NCBI RefSeq assembly: GCF_004912155.1
Contig: NZ_STGX01000008.1
Span: forward strand, 51,574 to 115,573
DNA from: Glycomyces paridis
GTDB taxonomy: Bacteria; Actinomycetota; Actinomycetes; Mycobacteriales; Micromonosporaceae
Reading direction: 5' to 3'
Length of the DNA: 64,000 nt
Shown here piece by piece: positions 10,112 through 17,004 of this stretch. Position numbers and translations under genes: made by a program. The notes beneath the pieces were generated by a model that was not told the origin of the DNA, ran no database searches, and saw only the letters and a program-made list of their open reading frames with translations. Every line of letters starts with the position of its first letter. Within the stretch, counting starts at the first letter, position 1.

Positions 10112-10129
10112 ACTTAACGACCGTTCAGT
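10112..10129 (+). promoter_or_regulatory. Palindromic operator candidate before the mutase gene
   Basis: An 18-base imperfect palindrome with the core AACG-N2-CGTT; 14 of 18 positions are symmetric. It lies 61 bases upstream of the mutase start. Symmetry and size fit a TetR-family repressor of acyl-CoA metabolism, but no such regulator lies next to it. Confidence 0.4.
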
Positions 10130-10190
10130 ATCATTGGCCGTGGGTCCGACCGAAGGCCCGCCGCAACTTCGCCAAAAGTGAGGTGTCACC

Positions 10191-11933
10191 GTGGACGCTG
10201 AAGAGATCGCCGAAGGCCGCGAGCGCTGGGCCAAGCGCTACGCCTCCGCCGCCAAGCGCGACGCCGACTTCACCACCCTTTCGGGGTTGGAAGTCGAACC
10301 CGCCTACGGTCCGCCCGAAGGGCACGCCGACCCGCGCATGGACCGCATCGGCTGGCCCGGCGAGTTCCCGTTCACCCGCGGGCTCTACCCCACCGGCTAC
10401 CGCGGGCGGCCCTGGACCATCCGCCAGTTCTCCGGCTTCGGCAACGCCGAGCAGACCAACGCCCGCTACAAGATGCTCCTGGGCGCCGGCGGCGGCGGCC
10501 TCTCCGTCGCCTTCGACATGCCCACGCTCATGGGCCGCGACTCCGACGAGCCCGAGTCGCTCGGCGAGGTCGGCCACTGCGGCGTCGCGATCGACTCCAC
10601 CGACGACATGGACCGCCTCTTCGGCGGCATCGACCTCGGCGCCGTCACCACCTCGATGACCATCTCGGGCCCCGCGATCCCCATCTTCTGCATGTACCTC
10701 GCCGCAGCCGAACGCCAGGGCGTCGACATCGCGACCCTCGACGGCACCCTCCAGACCGACATCCACAAGGAGTACATCGCGCAGAAGGAGTGGCTGTTCC
10801 CGCCCGAGCCGCACCTGCGCCTCATCGGCGACCTCATGGCCTACTGCGCCGAGAACATCCCGCGCTACAAGCCGCTCTCGGTCTCCGGCTACCACATCCG
10901 CGAGGCCGGATCGACCGCCGCGCAGGAGCTCGCGTTCACCCTCGCCGACGGGTTCTCCTATGTGGAGCTCGGCCGTTCGCGCGGCCTCGACGTCGACGTC
11001 TTCGCCCCAGGGCTCTCGTTCTTCTTCGACGCGCACATCGACTTCTTCGAGGAGATCGCCAAGTTCCGCGCCGCCCGCCGCATCTGGGCGAAGTGGCTGC
11101 GCGACGTCTACGGCGCCACCACCGAACGCGCCCAATGGCTCCGCTTCCACACCCAGACCGCCGGGGTCTCCCTCACCGCACAGCAGCCCTACAACAACGT
11201 GGTGCGCACCGCCGTCGAGGCCCTCGCCGCCGTCATGGGCGGCACCAACTCCCTGCACACCAACGCCCTCGACGAGACCCTGGCCCTCCCCACCGACCAG
11301 TCCGCCGAGATCGCCCTGCGCACCCAGGCGGTGCTGCGCGAGGAGACCGGCGTGACCAATGTGGCCGACCCCCTCGGCGGCTCCTGGTACGTCGAGGCGC
11401 TCACCGACAAGATCGAGGCCGAGGCCGAGGACCTGTTCCTCCAGATCCTCGCCCTCGGCGGCGAATCGGGCACCGACCCCGCCGAGGTCGCGCGCGAGGC
11501 CATGCGCGCGGACGCCGCAGGGCGCCACGCGATCGGACCGGTCACCTCGGGCATCCTGCGCGGCATCGAGGACGGCTGGTTCAACGCCCGCATCGCCGAG
11601 GCCGCCTTCACCTACCAGCAGCAGCTCGAGGACGGCACCAAGCACATCGTGGGCGTCACGAAGCTGCACGACACCGTCACCCCCGACCTGGAGATCCTCC
11701 GCATCTCCGGCGAGGTCGAGCAGGGCCAGCGCGCGGCGCTCGCCGAGCGCCGCGCCGGGAGGGACAACGCCGCCGTCGAGCGCGCGCTGGCCGAGATCGT
11801 CGCCGCGGCAAGGGGAACGGCGAACATGATCGAGCCGATCCTGGACGCCGCCCGTGCGGAGGCGACGCTCGGGGAGATCTGCGGGGCGCTGCGGGGGGAG
11901 TGGGGCGACTACCGTGAGACCACGGCGTTCTGA
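10191..11933 (+). CDS. Acyl-CoA mutase large subunit, isobutyryl-CoA-mutase-like (no B12 domain)
   Basis: 580 residues: the substrate-binding TIM barrel of the methylmalonyl-CoA mutase family, lacking the C-terminal cobalamin domain, so it must work with a separate small subunit that is not in the window. Two residues that set substrate choice point away from methylmalonyl-CoA: the family RQY is RQF here (RQFSGFGNAEQTN), and the Arg that binds the free carboxylate is Gln (IAQKEWLFPP). Both are as described for isobutyryl-CoA mutases. GTG start 10191 after AAGTGAGGTG. Single-gene unit. Confidence 0.85.
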   Translation: MDAEEIAEGRERWAKRYASAAKRDADFTTLSGLEVEPAYGPPEGHADPRMDRIGWPGEFPFTRGLYPTGYRGRPWTIRQFSGFGNAEQTNARYKMLLGAGGGGLSVAFDMPTLMGRDSDEPESLGEVGHCGVAIDSTDDMDRLFGGIDLGAVTTSMTISGPAIPIFCMYLAAAERQGVDIATLDGTLQTDIHKEYIAQKEWLFPPEPHLRLIGDLMAYCAENIPRYKPLSVSGYHIREAGSTAAQELAFTLADGFSYVELGRSRGLDVDVFAPGLSFFFDAHIDFFEEIAKFRAARRIWAKWLRDVYGATTERAQWLRFHTQTAGVSLTAQQPYNNVVRTAVEALAAVMGGTNSLHTNALDETLALPTDQSAEIALRTQAVLREETGVTNVADPLGGSWYVEALTDKIEAEAEDLFLQILALGGESGTDPAEVAREAMRADAAGRHAIGPVTSGILRGIEDGWFNARIAEAAFTYQQQLEDGTKHIVGVTKLHDTVTPDLEILRISGEVEQGQRAALAERRAGRDNAAVERALAEIVAAARGTANMIEPILDAARAEATLGEICGALRGEWGDYRETTAF

Positions 11934-11992
11934 CCGTTCCCGCTGCAACGCAACCCTTCCGGGTCGACGGCGGACAAGTGGCGCGGCGGGGG

Positions 11993-12017
11993 GTTTGCGA
12001 CCGCTCCAGGTGGGTAC
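11993..12017 (+). promoter_or_regulatory. Sigma-B/F-type promoter of the sigma factor gene (autoregulation)
   Basis: GTTT (11993-11996), a 15-base spacer and GGGTAC (12012-12017) match the actinobacterial SigB/SigF consensus. The sigma gene starts about 190 bases downstream, suggesting it recognises its own promoter. Confidence 0.7.
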
Positions 12018-12212
12018 CCGGCGGTAACCGGACACGGTGTCCCCCCGGGACACCGGCCCGGTCACCTCACAAACAGACAGGTTTCCCCGGATTCGACCTT
12101 TTCATTCTTGTTCTCGATTCCCGAACTGCCTTACAATCAGAAGCGTCAGATGCCTCCACCCGAGGCGACATGCTTCAAACCGATGTCCCTGACAGGACAG
12201 GAGGGCGATCGC

Positions 12213-13022
12213 ATGGCGGACACACGAACTACGAGCGAGCGCCGGCACACCAACGAGTACGCGCACCTCGCGCCGCTCTTCGAAGAGATGGCGCGCCTGG
12301 ACGGGGACGACCCCCGCCGCGCGGACCTGCGCGACAGGCTCGTCACCGGCCATCTCCCGCTGGCCGAGCACATCGCGCAGCGGTTCTCCGGCAAGGGGAT
12401 CGCGAAGGACGACCTCGTGCAGGTCGCCTCAGTGGGCCTCATCCACGCCGTCGACCGGTTCGATCCGGGCCACGGCGCCGAGTTCCTCTCCTACGCGGTG
12501 CCGACCGTGATGGGCGAGGTGCGCAGGCACTTCCGCGACACCAGCTGGCCGATGCGCGTCCCGCGCCGTCTCCAGGAGCTGCGCATCGCGCTGAACCAGG
12601 CCGGGGGAGAGCTCTCCCAGCGCCTGGGCCGGCCGCCGACGGACGCGGAGCTGGCCGAGCACCTCGGCATCACCGAGACCGAAGTGCACGAAGGCAACGA
12701 GGCGCGCCAGGCCTACCGGGCGCTGTCGCTGGACGAGCCGTCCTTCCCCGACGGCGAGCGTCCCTCGCTGGCCGAGTCGGTGGGCGAGGAGGACGCGGCG
12801 CTCGGCCTGGTCGACGACCACGAGTCGCTGGCGCCGCTCATCCAGGAGCTGCCGCAGCGAGAGCGCCGCATCCTGGCGCTGCGCTACTTCGGCGACATGA
12901 CCCAGAACCAGATCGCCGAGGAGGTCGGCATCTCGCAGATGCACGTCTCCCGGCTCCTCCACCGCACCCTCGAGGACCTGCGGGACGGCCTGGAACAGGA
13001 CATGGAGCAGGCGGTCTCCTAG
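12213..13022 (+). CDS. SigB/SigF/SigG-family alternative sigma factor
   Basis: A 269-residue sigma-70 factor of the stress/sporulation group. Region 2 runs from LPLAEHIAQRFSGKGIAKDDL to FRDTSWPMRVPRRLQEL, region 3 is around RLGRPPTDAELAEHLGI, and the region 4 helix-turn-helix is MTQNQIAEEVGISQMHVSRLL. It directs polymerase to GTTT-N15-GGGTAC-like promoters. The ATG at 12213 follows AGGAGGG; an open frame upstream to 12108 lacks a ribosome site. No anti-sigma factor is adjacent, which is unusual for this group. Confidence 0.93.
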   Translation: MADTRTTSERRHTNEYAHLAPLFEEMARLDGDDPRRADLRDRLVTGHLPLAEHIAQRFSGKGIAKDDLVQVASVGLIHAVDRFDPGHGAEFLSYAVPTVMGEVRRHFRDTSWPMRVPRRLQELRIALNQAGGELSQRLGRPPTDAELAEHLGITETEVHEGNEARQAYRALSLDEPSFPDGERPSLAESVGEEDAALGLVDDHESLAPLIQELPQRERRILALRYFGDMTQNQIAEEVGISQMHVSRLLHRTLEDLRDGLEQDMEQAVS

Positions 13023-13075
13023 CGACTCATGGATCGTGAGGCGGCGGGCCTTCGGGCCCGCCGCCTTCTCGGCGT

Positions 13076-13657
13076 TCACACGTCGCGGTGGGCGAGGGCG
13101 TCGCGGATCTTGTCGATGAAGCCGACCCCGGGGCCGAGGACGAGGTTCCCCGGCGGGGTGTGCGGCGCGTGCGGGTGGGGCCGGGTCGGCGCGAACTCCT
13201 TGGCGGCCAGCACTTTGTAGCCGAGGAACTGGAGCTCCTCCTCGTCGCAGGCCGCGCGCAGGCGCGGCAGCAGGTGGCGCTCCTCCTCGTCGAGGTGGTG
13301 GCGCACGTCGGCGATGAGCCGCTCGACCAGCGGTTCGAAGCGGTCGTCCTCGGGGCCGAGCCCTTCGAGGGCCTTCATGACCTCGTCGGCCTCGGCGTGC
13401 TCCTCGATCTCGTGGGCGACGATGTCGGCGCCGTCCTCCAGCCGCGACTTCGCGGCCGGGTACATGAACTGCTCCTCGGCCACCGAGTGGCGGACGAGTT
13501 CGGCGATGAGGTGGTCCACGAGGTCCTTGCGGCCCTCCGTGTCCGGCCCGCCGCGTTCGAGCGCGACGAAGACCGCTTCGAAGGCCCTGTGGTCCTTGAC
13601 GATCACGTCGATGAGGTCGGTGTCCTGCCGTACTTCGTCGTGCTGCGCGTCGCTCAT
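13076..13657 (-). CDS. Hemerythrin HHE-domain protein
   Basis: 193 residues with two four-helix-bundle halves and the expected metal ligands: KDHRAFE, RHSVAEEQFMYP, HEIEEHAEADEVM and RHHLDEEERHLLP. Such proteins carry a di-iron site for oxygen or NO sensing or iron handling. The ATG at 13657 follows GGAGCG; an upstream in-frame extension to 13738 lies over the promoter and is rejected. Controlled by a sigma-B-type promoter and convergent with the sigma gene. Confidence 0.9.
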   Translation of the reverse strand: MSDAQHDEVRQDTDLIDVIVKDHRAFEAVFVALERGGPDTEGRKDLVDHLIAELVRHSVAEEQFMYPAAKSRLEDGADIVAHEIEEHAEADEVMKALEGLGPEDDRFEPLVERLIADVRHHLDEEERHLLPRLRAACDEEELQFLGYKVLAAKEFAPTRPHPHAPHTPPGNLVLGPGVGFIDKIRDALAHRDV

Positions 13658-13694
13658 CGGCGCTCCAATTCGGTCGGTTCCGCAGGCCACCGAA

Positions 13695-13719
13695 GTACCC
13701 GGCATGGTGCGGGCGAAAC
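13695..13719 (-). promoter_or_regulatory. Sigma-B/F-type promoter of the hemerythrin gene
   Basis: On the minus strand GTTT (13719-13716) and GGGTAC (13700-13695) are 15 bases apart, the same sequence and spacing as at the neighbouring sigma gene. The leader would be about 30 bases. Confidence 0.75.
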
Positions 13720-13758
13720 GCGGGTACCCGCCGCGCACGCCGAGCGAGAGGAGGGGAC

Positions 13759-14415
13759 ATGCCGATGCGCGGGACCGGCGCCGGGCCGTTCGTGCCGCCC
13801 TCGGGCGATCTCGCGCGCCTGCGCGAGTCGGCGGCGACCTGCGAGGGCTGCCCGCTGTTCGCCGACGCGGCCGCGACGGTGTTCGGGCTGGGTGATCCGA
13901 GCGCCCGCGTGGTCGTGGTGGGGGAGCAGCCCGGGGACGCCGAGGAGCGCGCCGGGGCGCCGTTCCAGGGCCCCGCCGGGGCGCTGCTGGACCGGGCCCT
14001 GGAGGAGGCCGGGATCGACGCCGGGGCGGTCTACCGGACCTACGCGGTGAAGCACCGCAAGAGCGCGGCCGTCGGCCCGACCGGGCGGCGGGTGCGCCTC
14101 AAGCCGGTCCGCCGCGAGCTCGCGGCCTGCCGCCCGTGGCTCCTGGCCGAACTCGACGCGATCAGGCCCGAGGTCGCGGTCTGCCTGGGCGCGAGCGCCG
14201 CCCACGCGCTCCTGGGGCCCGATTTCCAGGTCGCCGCGCACCGGGGCGTCCTGCACACCGTCGATCTTCCCGAGCTGCGCCTGCGGGTCCTGGCGACCGC
14301 CCGCCCCGAGGCCGCGGCCCGCCTGCGTGAACCCGACCGGACCGACGCCTACGCCCGCCTCCTCGCCGACCTCCGCCCTGTCGCGGCCGCCCTGCGCACC
14401 GCGGGAGGCACGTGA
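13759..14415 (+). CDS. UdgX-like uracil-DNA-glycosylase superfamily protein with altered catalytic motifs
   Basis: 218 residues, collinear with UdgX/family 4 glycosylases: four cysteines suited to an iron-sulfur cluster (C28, C31, C124, C142), motif 1 GEQPGD (55-60) and the YAVKHRK...RELAACRPWL block. The UdgX hallmark KRRIH is GRRVR here, so Arg113 replaces the His that bonds covalently to uracil-DNA. The HPS motif near the end is RPE (182-184). It may have lost or changed its glycosylase activity. ATG 13759 after AGGAGGGG. Divergent from the hemerythrin gene. Confidence 0.8.
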   Translation: MPMRGTGAGPFVPPSGDLARLRESAATCEGCPLFADAAATVFGLGDPSARVVVVGEQPGDAEERAGAPFQGPAGALLDRALEEAGIDAGAVYRTYAVKHRKSAAVGPTGRRVRLKPVRRELAACRPWLLAELDAIRPEVAVCLGASAAHALLGPDFQVAAHRGVLHTVDLPELRLRVLATARPEAAARLREPDRTDAYARLLADLRPVAAALRTAGGT

Positions 14416-14447
14416 GCCCGCAGGCGGAGCGACATTCGCGCTTCGGT

Positions 14448-14520
14448 GTACTGCACGGACCGTCTCGTTCGAGGGGACCGAACCAGGGCGGGTTCACGGT
14501 GCAGTGCACGGTCCGTCTCG
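14448..14520. repeat. Two copies of a 23-base element, 53 bases apart
   Basis: Copies end at 14467 and 14520 and match at 20 of 23 positions. Each contains the palindromic core ACGGNCCGT inside TGCACGGNCCGTCTCG. They lie between the ends of two convergent genes, so a promoter role is not obvious. They could be paired protein-binding sites or a remnant of a duplication. Confidence 0.6.
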
Positions 14521-14625
14521 CATTCGGCGGCTCGCAGCCGTGCGCGCCCGCATCAGGCGCCCCCGGCCGCCGCGAACCGAGACGCCGCACGCGGCCCGTC
14601 TCCCGTTCGGCGCCCCGGGCACGCG

Positions 14626-14653
14626 AAAGGGCCGCCGGTCGCTCCGGCGGCCC
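14626..14653 (-). terminator. Terminator of the CBS-domain gene
   Basis: A perfect 10-base stem GGGCCGCCGG (14629-14638) pairs with 14644-14653 across a 5-base loop. Read on the minus strand it is followed by TTTCG and lies 13 bases after the CBS stop codon. Confidence 0.75.
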
Positions 14654-14665
14654 CGATCTCCTCGG

Positions 14666-15082
14666 TCATGCCTTGATCGCGTCCACGAGTTCGCCCAAGG
14701 CGGCGTCGGAGACGCCGTGCGAGACGTCGGCGAGCGCGATGATGCCCACCAGGCGGCCCTCGTCGATGACGGGTATCCGGTTGATCTGGTGCTCCTTCAT
14801 CTTCGCGATCGTGATCGCGACGTCCTCGTTCGCGTCGGCGAGGATCAAGTGGCCCTGCGGAAGCCGGTCGACGGTGTACATCGCCGGGTCCTGGCCGGTG
14901 GCCATCACCTCGATCACCAGGTCGCGGTCGGTGACCATGCCCTTGATCTTCTTGTCCTCGGCCCCGCAGATCGGCAGGGCGCCCACGCCCATCTCGGCCA
15001 TGAGGCGCGCCGCGTCTGCGGCAGTGCCGTCGCTCGGGACGCAGGTGCACCCGGTGTGCATGAGGTCGCGTGCCGTCGCCAT
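14666..15082 (-). CDS. CBS-domain-pair protein
   Basis: 138 residues made of two CBS motifs (about 5-65 and 73-135), recognisable from MVTDRDLVIEVMA and GRLVGIIALADVS. Such stand-alone pairs bind adenosyl ligands and are often stress- or dormancy-induced in actinobacteria. The ATG at 15082 has AAGGAG 8 bases upstream; a TTG at 15091 directly abuts that site and is rejected. A GGGTAC box (15130-15125) suggests sigma-B-type control, but no GTTT box lies at the right distance. Confidence 0.88.
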   Translation of the reverse strand: MATARDLMHTGCTCVPSDGTAADAARLMAEMGVGALPICGAEDKKIKGMVTDRDLVIEVMATGQDPAMYTVDRLPQGHLILADANEDVAITIAKMKEHQINRIPVIDEGRLVGIIALADVSHGVSDAALGELVDAIKA

Positions 15083-15171
15083 GCTGCTCAACTCCTTCGT
15101 CGTGGTCCGTTCCGGACCCGCCGGGTACCCCTCCGGCGCGGACTCATGCCGCCGCGAACGGACCGAACGCG

Positions 15172-15210
15172 CGCGTCGGCGCCCCGGGACAGTCCCGGGG
15201 CGCCGACGCG
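15172..15210. repeat. Perfect 39-base palindrome (19-base arms) between divergent genes
   Basis: Arms 15172-15190 and 15192-15210 are exact reverse complements around a single A. As RNA either strand would form an extremely stable hairpin. It is in the divergent region 15083-15469, where a terminator is not expected. The rest of that 387-base stretch holds the two promoter regions and no gene. Confidence 0.85.
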
Positions 15211-15353
15211 GTCCCCCAGATGCAGGTCTTCGGGGTGCCGCCGCCCGGAGCGGAGCCCTCTACAGTCCGCTCCGAACGACGGGTTATGTCCCCACCGACC
15301 GGCTACCCGCCGCGCGCCGGAGTATGCGCGGCCTCGTCGTCCGGTTCCCGCGG

Positions 15354-15378
15354 GTTTCCGCCCCGCCGGGCCGGGAAC
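15354..15378 (+). promoter_or_regulatory. Sigma-B/F-type promoter of the Holin-X/DUF3618 pair
   Basis: GTTT (15354-15357), a 15-base spacer and GGGAAC (15373-15378). It lies 92 bases upstream of the first start codon and is the third promoter of this type within 3.4 kb. Confidence 0.65.
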
Positions 15379-15469
15379 CCGAACCGTGAGGACCGGCGGA
15401 CCGACTGGGCCGGTCCGAGACGCACGGAGCCGAGCCCGAACGCGTGAGCGGGCGGGCGGAGAGGACGAC

Positions 15470-15952
15470 ATGGAGGTTCGACACGACCCCGAGGCGCGGG
15501 CCATCCGCGAGGCCGAGCGCGAGCAGCGCGACGACCGGCACCGGGCGGGCCGCGGCGACTGGGACGAGCGGGACCGCTCCGTCGGGCAGATCGTCGGAGA
15601 CCTGACCTCGCAAGTCGCGCACCTGGCGCGCGTCGAGGCGCAGCTGGCGGCCAGAGAGGTCGCCGACAAGGCCAAGCGCGGCGCCGCGGGCGGCGGCATG
15701 TTCGCCGCGGCGGGCGCCTTCGCCCTCTACGGCGGGGCCGCGTTCGCGCTGGCGGGCGGCGTGGCGCTTGCGCTCGTGTGGCCCGCGTGGCTCGCGGCGC
15801 TCGCGATGGGCGTCGTGCTCTTCGCGATCGCGGGCGCGGTGGCGCTCATCGGGCGTTCGATGCTGCGCCGGGCCATGCCGCCGATCCCCGAGGAGACCAT
15901 GGAGCGCGCCCGCGAGGACGCGGCGGCGCTGCGGGGGAGGCGGGAGCGATGA
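15470..15952 (+). CDS. Phage-holin-like (Actinobacterial Holin-X) membrane protein
   Basis: 160 residues: a charged N-terminus, an amphipathic stretch SVGQIVGDLTSQVAHLARVEAQLAAREV typical of the Holin-X family, then two transmembrane helices (about 70-95 and 100-125). Despite the family name these proteins are chromosomal, usually next to DUF3618 genes, and likely act at the membrane under stress. ATG 15470 follows GGAGAGGACGAC. The stop overlaps the next start. Confidence 0.85.
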   Translation: MEVRHDPEARAIREAEREQRDDRHRAGRGDWDERDRSVGQIVGDLTSQVAHLARVEAQLAAREVADKAKRGAAGGGMFAAAGAFALYGGAAFALAGGVALALVWPAWLAALAMGVVLFAIAGAVALIGRSMLRRAMPPIPEETMERAREDAAALRGRRER

Positions 15953-16539
15953 CGGCGGTGCCGCCGAGCGCGGCCGTCCCGCCCGGGGTCGGCCTCGCGC
16001 CGCCCCCGGTGATCGGGCTGCCCTACGGCACCGGACCGGAACCGACCGGAGAGGAGGAGCGGCTCATGCACCAGCGTGAACGGACGCTCCAGGACGCCGA
16101 AGCGGACGACAGGAAGTCCACGGCGGAGCTCGAAGACGACGCCGAGCGCACCCGCGAGGCGCTCAACCACTCGGTGCTGGAGCTGCGCGAGCGGCTCGGC
16201 CTCGACCCCGACGCGGAGCACGCGCACGGCCTGTTCGCGCCGATGCGCCGCCACCCGCTCACCGTGGTCGTCGCGGCCGCCGGGGCGGCCACGACCGCCG
16301 TGGTCACCATGTCGATCTTCCGCAGCCGCCACCACAGGCCGACCGGGCGGGTCGCCGCCGCGCGCGAGAGCACCGCGGTCAGCGCCAAGAGCGTCGCCAA
16401 GGAGGCGCTCAAGGCCGGGAAGCGGCGCCGCAAGGCCGCACGCAAGCGCGTGAACGCCGCCAAGCACGCGATCGGTTCGGCGACCGCCGCAGTGCGGTCG
16501 GGCTCGGGCAAGGCCGCCCGCCGCCTGACGCACCACTAG
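15949..16539 (+). CDS. DUF3618 membrane-associated protein
   Basis: 196 residues. A DUF3618 segment (ELEDDAERTREALNHSVLELRERLGL) sits in the middle, followed by one transmembrane helix (TVVVAAAGAATTAVVTMSI) and a very basic, Lys/Arg/Ala-rich tail that may touch DNA or the anionic membrane surface. The ATG overlaps the preceding stop (ATGA), so the two proteins are made together. Function unknown. Confidence 0.85.
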   Translation: MTAVPPSAAVPPGVGLAPPPVIGLPYGTGPEPTGEEERLMHQRERTLQDAEADDRKSTAELEDDAERTREALNHSVLELRERLGLDPDAEHAHGLFAPMRRHPLTVVVAAAGAATTAVVTMSIFRSRHHRPTGRVAAARESTAVSAKSVAKEALKAGKRRRKAARKRVNAAKHAIGSATAAVRSGSGKAARRLTHH

Positions 16540-16555
16540 CCGACGCGACCAGAGC

Positions 16556-16587
16556 GAACCGGCGGGCCGCGGCCCGCCGGTTCTTTC
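16556..16587 (+). terminator. Terminator after the DUF3618 gene
   Basis: GAACCGGCGGGCC (16556-16568) pairs perfectly with 16571-16583 and is followed by TTTC, 17 bases after the stop codon. Confidence 0.85.
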
Positions 16588-17004
16588 TGCGCGCTGAGCG
16601 CGCCGGCACGGGCGACAACCTGGAGGCGGCCCGTTGGGCATGGGCGACTCGGTGCGCGGACCAGGTCCGCCGCTCCCTGCGGGAACCGGTCCGGCGGGGC
16701 GCCTCGCCGCCGCCCTGAGGCCCGTGCGCCCGATCCGCCGCGACAGTCCCTGCCCGACGCAGTCCCCGAAGCCTCCCGCCCCGCTGAGGGACGTCGGTCA
16801 CACCTCGAGCCCGGTGCGGCCGTGGGCGGGGGCCGATCGGCGTCGACTGTCCGGTTCGCCCGGCGCGACGCCTGACCGCAAGTGGTGCTGAACGTGTGAA
16901 TGCGTTAAGTTGTGGAGGATCCACCTGTGGGCACAGCCGTTTCGCGCGCGGTGGACCGACTGCATGTGAGCGGTCACTTTCAAGCACGAGACAAGGAGGC
17001 CGCA
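16588..17004 (+). promoter_or_regulatory. Upstream region of the arabinose operon
   Basis: No gene is evident in these 417 bases. Near the operon there is a possible -10 box TTAAGT (16905-16910) without a clear -35, and a small inverted repeat GTGGA-N3-TCCAC (16912-16924) that may be part of an operator. No arabinose regulator is encoded next to it. Confidence 0.35.

Noticed and set aside
13679..13760. Second GGGTAC box on the plus strand as a sigma-B-type promoter for the UdgX-like gene
   Set aside because: No GTTT box lies at 14-17 bases upstream; the box is palindromic with its surroundings.
15125..15150. Sigma-B-type promoter for the CBS gene
   Set aside because: GGGTAC is present but the -35 position reads GCAT, so I did not list it as a promoter.
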